A stretch of DNA of 64,000 nucleotides from Alligator mississippiensis. Its lineage: Eukaryota > Chordata > Crocodylia > Alligatoridae. The notes under the pieces were generated by a model. It saw only the letters and a program-made list of their open reading frames with translations, was not told the origin of the DNA and did not search any database. Shown here in pieces: positions 28,801 through 38,335 of the stretch (the first letter of the stretch is position 1; each line of letters starts with the position of its first letter). The position numbers were made by a program, and so were the translations under genes. The stretch is taken from positions 217,465,978 through 217,529,977 of the forward strand of contig NC_081828.1 of NCBI RefSeq assembly GCF_030867095.1. The letters run 5' to 3'.

Positions 28801-31800
28801 ATGTCCCCTGAAAGACATGGAGCAAAAGAGCTTAAAGAGGAGACCCCCCAACCATTGCAGCAGATCTGATGGTGATCAAAGATATCAGAAAGAAAGACAC
28901 ACACACATGTAGGTCCCACATATTCCATAAATTCTCATGCAATAGGGAAGTCACAATTAATTCGCAATGGTGATTCTTTGTGCAGGATGATCAGGACCAG
29001 AAGGTGCTAAGAGGTCTCAGATTGTACTAGAGTTCTGCCAAGTGCAAGAAACACAGCTCAACCCTGCCTAGCACAACTTTAAGGTTTCCTACCATTGGCC
29101 AATAACACAAAGGAGAGCCCAAGACTGCTGCTACAGGCTGATTTCAGCTGGAAAACTGAAGGCCTTGTCCATTCAGCTGTCACTAGCAATTTTCCCATCA
29201 GGGCTTGCCGCTGAGCGGTGGAAGGCAGTGTAAGGGAAGGGGCAGGGCTTGACTTCAGTGGAAACCTGGTTGCATGGACGTCCATGTGACACCTTACACT
29301 GGTATCCCAAGTTAAGTCTTGGCAGAAATCAGGAGCAATTTCACACTGGAGTCTGTCACGTCACATTCACATGGTCATACCTGTGCTCCAAAGCAGACTG
29401 GTGGTCCTCCAGCCGCCTTCCCATGCTGCTTTGTGCCCTTCTCCAGTGGGCCAGCCTTTATCTGTGCAGTCTACCGCCCTGAGGTCATGGTGACCAACTA
29501 TCACCTCCTGTTTTGCACGTTGTATGCAGCCAGGTCCTATCTCTGTGCACCCATATAATCCAGGAGTCGCCCATCTAGCAAGCACATCTACCAGCTCTTC
29601 CTACCTAGACCACATAAACCCTCCGCCCTGCTTCCAACTGGATTTAGGCAGAGGTGTGGAACCTCCTCATCCCCTGGAGGAGATGGAGTTCAGGAAGCCT
29701 TGGGGTCCAGACACAGGAACGAAAGCAGACTGTAGGGAAGTGCCATGACGAAAGCCAATGGGTGACAACTGGGATGCTGGGCAGCACCATACCAAAGCCA
29801 AGGATAAGAGGATGGCTTGAGAGAGCAAAAAGGCTAAAAAGAAACCCCCCAGGCCTCCAGCAGCACTCCCACCACCTGCCCACAGTACAAGGAGTTGGAT
29901 GGGATCCTAGAGAGGATTCCTGCACAGACCTGGACTTCAGCCAAGGGCCAAGACCCAGGCACTCCACCCACAAAACATGCCTCACAAGCAGAAGCCTGAA
30001 TGAGGCCCACACAAGCCAACTTAGACACGCATGTCCTCAACTTCCCTGCTCGGCAGGTTCTCAGGCTGCCAGCAGCACTGCAAAGGACACTAGTAAGCAC
30101 TTGTCTTTATCACAGGTGACTGGTACCACGCACCGAGACGTACCAGCAACGCGCGTGTCTGCTCCCACGGCTGGACAGCTTTGTCACGGGTGGCTGTGAG
30201 CGAGCACCTTTTCCAAGATCTGCTCCCCGTGCCCCAAGTTACAGCATCCCTCCACAAATGGGGTACAAATGGCCACTGCAAACTGTGCATGCTAGCTACA
30301 GCATGCTCATGACCTTCTGGACATTGCCACTTCCTTCCCTGGGACTCTCGACGCTCTCCCACCCTTCTGATGAAACCAATTGGCTTCTTGTACCACATAC
30401 TCAAAAAAACAGCCACGCTGCCACTGTCAGCTTCTTATGGATCAGCCTACTGCTCCAACTCTGCCCCCACGACCATGCCTATCCCCCAGGCCACCTGCTC
30501 ACCTTGCAATTGTGCTGGCTACCAACAAGAAAGTGCAGATCAGCTGTTACGTTTATGGGGAGCCGCACATCCTACAGCTCTGTTACAAAGCAGGCGCTGC
30601 ATTTCAGTCGTGCTGGAAATGAATCCAGTTCATCAGTACAGGCTTGTTATCCACATAAATCTCATCACAGCGCTTGTTTTTCAGTAACTGCTTAGCAAGC
30701 CCTTTTTAAATCAACACGAATCTTCAAAAGGGCTTTTTGCTGATTGAAGAAATGTGCTGGCAGGCTTCATTTTTTTTTTTAATCTACTCAAGGAAACACA
30801 GCAGCATTAAGCTACTAGAAGCAGGCAGCATCTCACAATGAACAAAGCAAGCTCCCCCGAGGCCTAAAACGCATTGCAGAGCAACGTTAATGACACGGCT
30901 AACGTTGGTCATGTCTGCAAAGGATGCAAAATGGGACCCTGATGCCACAAGGCTGAGCTGCCTCGATCCGGGCTCTCAAACAGGCAGCAATACCCTGCAG
31001 CCAGGCAGAACGGTAGAAGGGACCATTCTGGTGAGTGACAGTGGGCGTATCTACACGTGCACATTTAATGGGCATTAGCACATTAAGGTGTATTAAGGGC
31101 GTGTCTACACGTGTGTGCCCTTAATGCACCTTAAAAATGGTGATTTAAGCCTATTCAAGCCTAAATTTGATGCCTGCATAAACCAGCTATCAAATTTATG
31201 CGAGAATAGCTAAATCACATTAGCAAACATGTAGATGTGCTAACGTGCATTAACGCGATGTGTGTTCATTGACTTGGGACTAACTTTAGTCCCAAATCAT
31301 TCTGCACACCTGCATTAATGCGCATTAGCATGTGCACATGTAGATGAGCACCTAAATTGCCTTAATGCGCGCTAGGTTAATGCGCATTAAGTTTAGGCAC
31401 GCGTAAAAACACATGTAGACACGCCCAGTAGCACGTATCTGGCTGGGCTCTCCCTTGCCTCTGGAAATAGCTTCTGTCTGTACAGAAGACACATGTGGCA
31501 ATCAAAAAACTGCCCGATAGTTGGGGCGGGCAATTAATCCCTGTAGCCCATCTCAACCACAGCCGGCAGGGTGCTATTAGCAGCCTGGAAACTGAGGCGT
31601 TCCCATCAATTTCATGGCTGCTGATAGAGTCGAGGTGCTCCGAGCAATACTGCAGAAAGCGGGAGGCTGAAGCTCTGGCAGGAATTAGCTGCTTAAGCTT
31701 ACAGGGTGACTTTAATACCAAAATTGACAGGATTTGCCCAAGGGCTAGTGCCACTTGCACTATTAATTGGCTGCCCACCCCACCCGCGGACATCTTTGCT

Positions 31801-34800
31801 GGCTGGTGCTGTATTTCCTTGCGGTTTTGTCTCAAGGATCAGGAAGGAGGAGGATCTAGGGAACTACAGACCAGTCAGCTTCAACACAGCCCCCGGAAAA
31901 ATTATGGAGCAGATCCTCAAGGAATCCATTTCTAAGCACTTGGAGGAGAAGGTGATTAGAAACAGTCAGCATGGATTCACCACGGGCAAGTCATGCCTGT
32001 CCAAACCGACTGCTTTCTATGATGACATGACTCCTTCTGTGGATGAAGGGAGACCAGTGGATGTGGTGTACCTTGATTTCAGCAAGGGTTTTGATACAGT
32101 CTCCCACCTTTTTGCAGGCAAGCTAAGGAAGTATGGGCTGGATGAATGGACTGTAAGGTGGATAGCAAACTGGCTGGAGCATCGGGCTCAGAGAGTAGGA
32201 ATCAATGGCTCGATGTCTACTTGGCAGCCGGTATCAAGTGGAGTGCCCCAGGGGTCGATCCAGGGGCTGGTTTTGTTCCATATCTTCATCAACAACTTGG
32301 AAGATGGCACAGAGTGCACCCTCAGCAAGTCCATGGATGATATCAAACCGGGGAGTGTAGCAGATATGCTGGAGAGTCGGGCTAGGATGCAGAGCGACCT
32401 AGACGAATTGGAGGATTGGGCCAAAAGGAGTCTCATGAGGTTCAACAAGGACAAGTGCAAAGTTCTGCACGTAGGACAGAATCCCATGCACCAGTACAGG
32501 CTGGGGACCAATTGGCTAAGCAGCAGCTCTGCAGAAAAGGACCTGGGGGTGTCCGTGGACAATAAGATGGATATGAACCAGCAGTGTGCCCTTGTTGTGA
32601 GGAAGGCTACCGGCATCGTGGGCTGCATTGGTAGGAGCGTCGCCAGCAGATCGAGGGACGTGATCCTTCCCTTCTACTCAGCACTGGGCAGGCCACATCT
32701 GGAGTCCTGTGTCCAGTTGTGAGCCCTGCACTATAGAAAAGATGGGGACAAGTTGGAGGGCAACGAAAATATTTTGGGGGCTGTGGGACAGGACTGGTGA
32801 GGAGAGGCTGAGGGAACTGGGCTGATTTAGCCTGGAGAAGAGAAGACTGAAGGAGGAATTAGCAACCTTTAACTACTTGAAGGGGAGTTGCAAAGAGGAT
32901 GGAGCTAGACCAGGGGTGGGTAAAATACAGCCCCTGGGCCAGATCCAGCCTGCGGAGGGACTTTGTCTGGCCCGCATCAGATCCCTCTGTCCTGCCTGGC
33001 CCAGGTGCCATCCGGCCCATGGCACATCCTGCCGCCCCTGGGTGCGCAGCAGGGCTGGGATGGCTCTGCAGCTGGACTGCATTTCTGGGCAGCCCGAAGC
33101 AGTGGCAACTCTTTCTGGCTGCTGCCACTGCTAGCCCCAGCCCCATGCTACTGGTGGGGACCCGCACACAGCTCTACCCCCAGCCCACCCCGGACCACCC
33201 ACTGCTGCTGGGCCCTTAGTGCTGCAGCCACCCTTAGTTGAAGCCTGACCTCTGCTTCCAGAGCCTCTGACCCCAAACACCTCCTTCATGTGGGGTCAAG
33301 TGGAGCCCAGCAGGTCCCACACCTGCCTTATGCAACCACTGCCACCCACTAGGAATAACCTCCATGAGCCAGAGGCTCCCTACATCTCTGTTATTATGCA
33401 GCTGAGAGGAAAGGCGGAGGGACCATGCTCAGAGTCTCCGAGGATGGTGGCTCTGAGGAGGCATCCCACAGTGGCAGGGTAGGATGGGAATGAACAACGA
33501 TGGCTTGTTATTCTCCTTCCCTTCCAGGGGCAGCGCCTCAGATGTCCAGGCCCCCACAAACACCCGTGTTAGTCCAGCCCAACGGCTGGTCATCTCGGGA
33601 ACCAAAGAGGAACCCTTCAGTGCACTAGTGGAGGCTTCTGAGAGGAGGGCACAGGAGCAGGGGGTATTTCTCAGGGAAGAGAAGGCAAAGGGCCCCAAGG
33701 CTGAGAACGGAGAGCTCAGGGTCACCAGGGAACTGGCCGAGAAGGGGCTTGCAGGGACACAGCAGAGCCTCGCTGCGACTAAGTAGATACAGAGACGTAG
33801 AAACAGAGGTTTCTTGGGCAACACCTTTTATTTGACCTGCTGCATAGCTGGGGGAGATGCCAGACGAGCCTTCAGGCACAAAAAAAAGCTCACGTGACAC
33901 CTCTCCCAGCTAGACAGTTGGTCCAATAAAAGATGTCACCAAACAAGCCTTACTTGTTGCATATTCCCTGGGCCACCGTGATGCACTGCTCCAGTCTTAC
34001 TACAATATAGAGGCAAAGGCAGCCAACAAGCAATAAACAAGCAAAGCTTCCACTTAGCACACTCTTGCACACCTGACAGCCACAGGCTCCTCGTTCAGGT
34101 GGCAAAACAGAGAGGAAAGATGACAGCAGAAATCCAGCACGCCGTGACCCTGCTGGTGATTCGGGTCTCGTGGAGCACAGAAAATGTAGATGGAGGGCTC
34201 AAGGTCTTGATTAGCTTTAGGACCTGGGAGCCATAGCACAGCGGTGCTCAATCTTCTAGCTGTGCAGGCAGGATCAGTGGTGCGGGCCCAGTGCACAAGT
34301 CAGATCCAGCATGGGCTCAGCGTGCGGGATCAGTCTGCGGGTGTGAGCGGCACACAGCCTGATCCCACACACCAGATACAGCCATGGAGTAACCCCACAC
34401 ACCAGGTCCACTGTGTGCCAACACAATTTAGCATGCAGGGCTATGTCGCCCGGCCTGCAGAACTCCCCAGGGGCCCAGTTATTTGACAACAGAGGAGCAG
34501 CAGTTAATACTGCCACAGCTCCCCTAATGCCAAATTTTCAGAGCCATGGACAGATACACAAGCCAAATGACACAGCTAGATCTGGCCCATGGGCCGGAGA
34601 CTGAGCACCCTTGCTCCAGCACCTGAGATTTGCCAGGAAGAAGCACTCCCTTCCAGCACTGCCCTGCAGAGTGAGAGCACGGTTGCAATAAGTTAAGGAA
34701 AGCTGGACCAGGCAGACTACCGAGGACAAAACCAATGCTCTAGACAGTTATGTTAGAAACTCAGTAGGTGACACTTAATCCCTCCGAGCCTCCATCTAGC

Positions 34801-37300
34801 ACCTGAGTCTATTTAAGATCATCCAAAACTCCAGGAGGAGGATTAGGGTCAAGAGCAAAGGAACGGTTGGGCCTGTGTATGACCCCAGGCTCATCCTGTC
34901 TCCAAGGGTGGCCAGCACCTGCTGTTCCTGAGGCAGGTCTAAGACCCCAGCAGTTCTCTAACTCTTTGTATGCTCTCTCATCCAGTCTAAAACAGGGAAC
35001 CATTCAATATTATGCACCTAAATATTTTGTAGGTTTAGTGACTGCAGCTGCCCAAGGATGAGGCCTTCATTACACAGGCTACAGCCAGCCCCGGAGTGAA
35101 ACTACCCCTGCCTGAGTCTTTGCCGGGATCAGAAGCTACGATAGCAAATGACAGAAAGTAAAGGGGAAAGAGGAACAGCCATTTTCCCATTGTTCTGTAG
35201 AGCTGTTTTGTATCTTGCTATGGTAATAACAACGAAGCCAGCAGTCAGCTGTCTGCACTGCTGCCCAAACCCAGCCACCGTCATTGGCCACTTTCTTAGG
35301 AGCGTCTCAGCAACAGCAGGTCTGGAGGGACCTGGAGGAGAAAAGCAGCGGCAGCAGACACTAGGAGCTTTGTGTGTGAAGCTGGCAAATCGGCTTATTA
35401 AATGAGGACGGAAATGCATGGATAGATGAGAAGAGAGCAGGCAGGTCATGAAGAGCCTTGAAAGAAAGGACAGGAATTTTAATTTCTCTCACCCCCTCCT
35501 CCAACCGAGGAAGAACGTCTTACATTTGAAAGCTTCTCTAACTCTGTGCCAACTATAATGAAAGCTACCGCCCTGAGAAACCCTTGCTTCTCGCATAACT
35601 CCTGGGCCATCGTGGCTACATCACCCTTCTGCTACCACCACAAGTTACCAAATTAAAGTGCATCGCGTCTACATCAAAGGTCTGAAGCAGTGCAACTACA
35701 GCAGGATCCGCACGCTAACGAACACATCCGCAGGGCCTGAATCGGGAGCAATTTAGCAAGTGGTCAGCACACCTGGCAAGAGAGGACAGCATTGCAGCAG
35801 CAGTTCCCAATCTTTGCCCCACAGCAACTCGCTCCCAGCCCAAGCCTGCCCCGCTGTAACTGCATTTTTGCAAACAAGCGTCACAATCCCCCGCTGAGCT
35901 CCGACCCCGAGTTTTGTAGCTGATGTGTTACAGCAGGGGTGTCAAATGTATGGTCTCCACAGAGCCCCATCTTCCATCCCTTGGTGCCAGCCCTGGGTCT
36001 GAACTGACCCGGACCAGCCCTGTGGGCAGGGTTCAGGACGAATGCAGCGCACGGCACTTGCTCCAGGACACACGCTGCGCACGGGGCCAGCTCCGAGCGG
36101 TCTGAGACCAGCTCTTGCACTGGCTCCGGCAGGCACTGTGTGGATGCCACAGAAGGTGCCCACGGACCCGCCGGAGCCAGCCCCTGCCACCGCCCGCGCC
36201 AGCGGGACAACGACTTCGGCACCTGGCTCCAGAGCCGGCAGGGCCCCTCCAGCCAGCGCGGCACAGACAAGACAGCTCGTCACGTGTCGCCGGCAAGAAA
36301 CACAAAGGCTGGACACGGATGCTGGACACGTGGATGACGGGGAACACCAGCGACACGCAGGGAGGGAGACAGGAGCGCACGGCTCCTGCGACCGCCGACG
36401 CGGGTGACGGAGAGAAAAATCCACTTCTCTACGGACCGCGAGAGAAATATCTGTGTGTCTATCGATTTTGAGACAAATATCTGTGAGAAATACCAATTTC
36501 TCTACGGATTTTGAGAGAAATATCTGTGAAACAATATCCATTTCTCTGTGGATTTGGAGATCTGTGGATTTTGCATGAAATATCCGTGAGAAATATCCAT
36601 TTCTCGATGGATTTCGAGAGAAATAGCTGTACGTCTATAGATTTTGGGAGACATAGTCGTTCCTCTGTGGATTTCGAAAGAAATATTTGAGAGAAATAGC
36701 TGTTTCTGTCCAGGTTTGTGAGAAATATTCATTTCTCTGTGGATTTTAAGAGCACTATCCGTATGTCTGTAGGTGCGGGGAGAAGCGTCCGTGTCTCGGT
36801 GGATTCTGGAAGCATTCTTGTTTCTCTGCGGATGATGGATGCTGACAGGTGTGCGCTCCTCCGTCTCTCCGGGGATCGGTGCACCACAGTAGTGGCACAG
36901 CCGTCCTGGGGTCACTACAGTTCATTCATAAATCAAGGGCTGCCGGGGTGTCTCATCAAGCAGCAGGGGGACGGCGGGGTGCTAGCTACTACAGCTCCCG
37001 GCATGCACCGCGCACTGCCCTTCCCAAGCGGGACGGGGACTACAGCTCCCGGCATGCACCGCGCACTGCCCGTCCCAAACGGGGCAGGGACTACAGCTCC
37101 TGGCATGCACCGCGCACGGCCCGTCTCAACCGGGGTCTACAACTCCCAGCATGCACCGCGCGGGCGGCATGCTGGGAGTCGTAGTTCGGGTTAGGCCGCG
37201 CCTCACGGGGCGCGGGGAGGCCGAACTTGTGCGGCGCACTCCTCACCTGCTCCGGCCGCTCCGGGGAGGCGTGTAACAGCTCGTTCAGCTCCACAAACAT
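7761..37300 (-). CDS. ELP6: Elongator complex protein 6, seven coding exons
   Basis: ELP6 belongs to the Elp4-Elp5-Elp6 RecA-like subcomplex of Elongator, which works with the Elp1-2-3 core in modifying wobble uridines of tRNAs. Coding exons in transcript order are 37300-37247, 28807-28729, 26195-26125, 13054-12927, 10809-10617, 8853-8707 and 7889-7761. They sum to 801 bp, or 266 aa, which equals the human length as I remember it. Every junction is AG/GT and phases agree. Recognisable blocks are [18 protein letters not shown] (1-18), [16 protein letters not shown] (exon 2), [15 protein letters not shown] (exon 3), [12 protein letters not shown] (exon 4), [15 protein letters not shown] and [13 protein letters not shown] (exon 5), [15 protein letters not shown] (exon 6) and TYQYKIQD (exon 7). 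There is no P-loop, as usual for this subunit. The start has A at -3. No disruption was seen, so it looks intact. CSPG5 lies upstream on the same strand. Confidence 0.95.
8707..8853 (-). CDS. ELP6: ELP6 coding exon 6 (residues 176-224)
   Basis: Exactly 49 codons in phase 0 on both sides, beginning GNVVVLVHS and ending [15 protein letters not shown]. The acceptor is CTCCAG and the donor GTAACT. A symmetric exon like this could be skipped without a frameshift. Confidence 0.95.
9160..9478 (+). mobile_element. Dispersed retroposon copy A, CR1-type 3' tail
   Basis: Shares extended similarity with 12130-12475, from GGTCAGGAAGG through TATTAACAACCTTTT and GTGTTGTGTCAGGGCTGA to the CR1-like tail GGTCCCTTCCAGCC. 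It lies in an ELP6 intron. The 5' part is not recognised. Confidence 0.6.
10485..10580 (+). mobile_element. Short CR1-type tail fragment
   Basis: Matches the last part of the 9160 and 12130 copies (GGTTTGGACAGGGCTGACCC to AGGTCCCTTCCAGCCCATCT). It lies directly 3' (in transcript terms) of ELP6 exon 5. Confidence 0.5.
10617..10809 (-). CDS. ELP6: ELP6 coding exon 5 (residues 111-175)
   Basis: The longest coding exon, 193 bp. It carries the most conserved family blocks, [28 protein letters not shown] and [13 protein letters not shown], which belong to the RecA-like core. The acceptor is TTCCAG and the donor AAAG before GTATGG. Confidence 0.95.
11660..11935 (+). mobile_element. Old CR1 3' fragment
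   Basis: Translates to a CR1 tail pattern ([20 protein letters not shown], then [15 protein letters not shown]), which matches the diverged 3' region of the family. Confidence 0.45.
12130..12475 (+). mobile_element. Dispersed retroposon copy B, CR1-type 3' tail
   Basis: Second copy of the family at 9160-9478, ending GGGTTGGACTAGATGTGACC and CTATGATTCT, the usual CR1 3' terminus. Confidence 0.6.
12927..13054 (-). CDS. ELP6: ELP6 coding exon 4 (residues 69-110 plus two bases)
   Basis: Begins [20 protein letters not shown] and ends in FI plus two bases of Arg. The acceptor is CCCAG. The donor, CAG before GTCTGAG, is weaker than the other six junctions (T instead of A or G at intron position +3), but it is the one that keeps the frame into exon 5. 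Confidence 0.93.
13385..13860 (+). mobile_element. CR1-like LINE 3' fragment, different subfamily
   Basis: Contains the GAGAAGGGCAACCAAGATGA block and further downstream AAGGACTTCTGCAGGCAGC and AGGACCAGACAAATTCATGG. These recall older CR1/L3-type tails. It sits just upstream of ELP6 exon 4. Confidence 0.5.
14778..15748 (-). mobile_element. Internally deleted mariner transposon
   Basis: Flanked by TA on both sides (14776-14777 and 15749-15750). The terminal inverted repeats agree at 27 of 28 positions (AGGTCTGTTCAAAAAGTATC and onward). The minus strand encodes mariner transposase pieces: an N-terminal part ([20 protein letters not shown]) in 15310-15558, then a second-Asp block [10 protein letters not shown] near 15130-15170, then a third-Asp block DIAPCDFF near 15040-15055. 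At 971 bp against about 1.3 kb for a full element, the middle with the first catalytic Asp is missing, so it cannot encode a working enzyme. Confidence 0.88.
15751..16600. other. Unrecognised lower-GC block
   Basis: AT-richer than its surroundings, with no coding match. It has a weak TATA-like run near 16117 and could be an old solo LTR, but no flanking duplication or family match was found. Confidence 0.2.
17508..18060 (-). mobile_element. CR1 LINE 3' fragment
   Basis: Minus-strand CR1 tail translating as [20 protein letters not shown], then [15 protein letters not shown] and [10 protein letters not shown]. It begins at the plus-strand side with GAAAATGAGGGCTGAAGGGA. Confidence 0.8.
18061..19990. 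other. ELP6 intron sequence without recognised content
   Basis: No exon, repeat family or RNA gene could be supported here. Confidence 0.35.
19998..20080 (-). mobile_element. Short CR1 3' end
   Basis: The antisense CR1 terminus GATCCATAGATGTTGGGGTC, then GGAAGGGACCTCAATAG. It runs into a CCCTAA-like stretch at about 20063-20080. Confidence 0.55.
20790..20875 (+). mobile_element. Short CR1-type tail
   Basis: The sequence GATGAGGTCCCTTCCAGCCC followed by TAATGTCTATGA is the usual CR1 3' terminus. Confidence 0.45.
21905..22104. mobile_element. Small hAT-like element
   Basis: Left end CAGTGATTTGCCAAC and inverted right end CAGGGGTTTTCAAAC, in the style of hAT termini. It is about 200 bp. Target duplication is weak (4 of 8). 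Confidence 0.4.
22831..23512. mobile_element. hAT-like element with GT-rich interior
   Basis: Left end CAGTGGGGTGGGCAATTAT and inverted right end CAGGGGTAGGCAGAATC. The interior at about 23090-23220 is rich in GTGTGTGGGG. No clear target duplication was found. Confidence 0.45.
24735..25418. mobile_element. hAT-like element interrupted by a CR1 copy
   Basis: Left end CAGTGGTTTTCCACC and inverted right end CAGTGATTCTCAGTG. Flanking 8-mers ATCTAAAC (24727-24734) and ATATAAGC (25419-25426) match at 6 of 8 positions, as expected for an old hAT target duplication. The CR1 at 24925-25390 lies inside. Confidence 0.55.
24925..25390 (-). mobile_element. CR1 LINE 3' fragment nested in a hAT element
   Basis: Minus-strand tail reading [20 protein letters not shown] and [18 protein letters not shown], bounded by hAT-like termini. 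The CR1 insertion is therefore younger than the hAT. Confidence 0.75.
26125..26195 (-). CDS. ELP6: ELP6 coding exon 3 (residues 45-68)
   Basis: A 71-bp exon completing an Ala codon from exon 2, then [20 protein letters not shown] and QKL. The acceptor is CCCAG and the donor GTAAGT. It is too short to stand out as an open frame and was found by scanning for the conserved ELP6 block. Confidence 0.92.
27781..28148. mobile_element. MITE with nested GTCTACAC inverted repeats, copy 1
   Basis: Starts GGGCGCGTCTACAC and its inverted end starts GGGCATGTCTACAC. AGT flanks both sides (27778-27780 and 28149-28151), a 3-bp duplication. A second inner inverted-repeat copy lies near 27840. The interior is rich in TTAATGCGCATTA-like words. 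It resembles the Harbinger-type crocodilian MITE Chompy, by memory only. Confidence 0.65.
28729..28807 (-). CDS. ELP6: ELP6 coding exon 2 (residues 19-44 plus one base)
   Basis: The acceptor is TTTCAG and the exon reads [20 protein letters not shown], then LSFYLK. The donor is AAAG before GTAGGT. The intron upstream of it is about 8.4 kb and contains a CR1 copy, a MITE and a hAT-like element. Confidence 0.93.
31043..31426. mobile_element. MITE with nested GTCTACAC inverted repeats, copy 2
   Basis: Starts GGGCGTATCTACACG and its inverted end starts GGGCGTGTCTACATG. AGT flanks both ends (31040-31042 and 31427-31429). The inner copy of the end at 31097 reads GGGCGTGTCTACACG. It shares CATTAA-rich words with copy 1. 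Confidence 0.65.
31838..32905 (+). mobile_element. CR1 LINE fragment with a long reverse-transcriptase frame
   Basis: An open frame to 32722 covers much of the CR1 reverse transcriptase: LGNYRPVS, then [14 protein letters not shown] with the first catalytic Asp, [20 protein letters not shown], and a box reading SKSMDDIK where CR1 usually has SKFADDTK. The two Asp are kept but the preceding residues are changed. The C-terminal [17 protein letters not shown] and 3' tail follow. There is no N-terminus or endonuclease, so it is 5'-truncated. Confidence 0.88.
32911..33250. mobile_element. Possible hAT-derived fragment after the CR1
   Basis: The left end CAGGGGTGGGTAAAATAC and the phrase GGGCCAGATCCAGCC fit a hAT-like terminus. 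The right end was not located, so the end coordinate is approximate. Confidence 0.3.
34239..34613. mobile_element. Non-autonomous hAT-like element
   Basis: Left end CAGCGGTGCTCAATC and inverted right end CAAGGGTGCTCAGTC. The flanking 8-mers CCATAGCA and CTCCAGCA share 5 positions. It is the same type as 5273-5638. Confidence 0.5.
36409..36840. repeat. Degenerate tandem repeat, about 30-bp units
   Basis: Many diverged copies of a unit like CTGTGGATTTTGAGAGAAAT followed by ATCTGTG. Neighbouring units contain dyads such as 36588-36605, where GAGAAAT and ATTTCTC flank ATCC. It lies in ELP6 intron 1 next to the ZNF143-like array. Origin unrecognised. Confidence 0.6.
36988..37185. promoter_or_regulatory. 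Array of five ZNF143/THAP11-like motifs
   Basis: Four direct copies of ACTACAgCTCCCgGCATGC-like sequence lie at 36988-37006, 37039-37057, 37090-37108 and 37136-37154. An inverted copy at 37167-37185 reads ACTACGACTCCCAGCATGC on the minus strand. The first three are spaced exactly 51 bp apart and the units between them also match, so this is a tandem duplication. The motif resembles the long SBS-type site known for ZNF143/THAP11. The array starts about 60 bases inside ELP6 intron 1. Confidence 0.7.
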
Positions 37301-37560
37301 CGTGCGGCCTGGGCCGAGCGTCGACGGCGTCCGCGTGGGGTCAAAAGCCGCGCTCCCGGGTGGGCGCTCGGAGGCGCATGGAACGCTCGGAAGGGCGCGG
37401 TGCTGGGTATTGTGCGCATGCGCCCCCCACTGGCGATGCGGGCGGGCGCGCTAAAGCCAGCAGGTCGGGCGGGCGGGGAAAGCTGCAGTGCCTGGACCAC
37501 CCCATGCCTGAGCTGAGTGCATTGCTTGCACCTGCCCCTGGGGCGGGGGGGCAGTAAGTC
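37190..37560 (-). promoter_or_regulatory. ELP6 CpG-rich promoter and first exon region
   Basis: A CpG-dense block around ELP6 exon 1 without a TATA box, typical of a housekeeping promoter. No divergent coding exon was recognised on the plus strand. Confidence 0.5.
37247..37300 (-). CDS. ELP6: ELP6 coding exon 1 (residues 1-18)
   Basis: Encodes [18 protein letters not shown] and ends CAG before a GTGAGG donor, in phase 0. The ATG is at 37300-37298, inside a CpG-rich block. The 5' UTR extent cannot be seen from sequence alone. Confidence 0.93.
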
Positions 37561-37939
37561 CCTTCACAGTCCTTGCAACTGCCCCACAAGGGGCAATAAT
37601 GCTCAACTCCACCCCCTTGAATTCTTCTTCCTATCTGCATCCAGATGCAAGGGCAGCTGGAGACAACTTGGAGACCGGGTCCTACATCCTCATCTTCCCC
37701 CTCCGCCTCGTCCTGGGCTGCACCGCTGCACCTGGCCCCGGTAGAGGGTCTGGCCCCTATACTCAGGGTCAGACCGCTGCTGCATTTGGGGTCGGTCAGG
37801 GAGGAGGTGACCCTGCGGGCTTGGCCGTCCTCATTAGGACAGAGGCAGGCAAGGTTCTTCGAGCAGATGTGCTACCTCTTATTAAACCAGCTGAGCAAAC
37901 TACTCAGGTGGTCTAATAAAAGAGCACAACTGCTCAAAG

Positions 37940-38335
37940 AAATTTGCCTGCCTATATCTTAAATATCCCCATGTGCAGCTTGAAGCCATTGCTCGAAGTC
38001 CCTTGCAGCCACAGAGAAAAGCCCATCTCCATCCTCTGTAATCTGTCTTCGGGTATTTGAAGATCGTAATCAAATCCCTCATCCATCTTTTCTTCTCTGG
38101 GCTAAATCACCCCACTCTTCCTGCCTTTCCTCACGAGTCTTGCTTCCCAGGCCTCTATGCATTTTTGTCACTTTGCGCTGGACTCTTTCCAAACTGCCCG
38201 TGCCCTTTTTGAGGTGTGAGGCCCGAACCTGGACCCGGATGATTTAGACAGGGATTATTTTGGTGGGAGCGGGGTGCTAGATTAGATGCAACCTCCTGAG
38301 GTCCCTTCCGGCCCTACTTCCCTATGACTCCATGA
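37940..38335 (-). mobile_element. Diverged CR1 fragments
   Basis: An antisense CR1 tail pattern (CCCATCTCCATCCTCTGTAA, then TCTTCTCTGGGCTAAATCAC) is followed at about 38240-38335 by a short sense-strand CR1 end, GAGGTCCCTTCCGGCCCTAC. Probably two separate insertions. Confidence 0.5.

Noticed and set aside
36409-37185. Regularly spaced repeats that might suggest a CRISPR array
   Set aside because: Vertebrate gene context. The units are degenerate and contiguous or share their spacers, so they are ordinary tandem repeats and promoter motifs.
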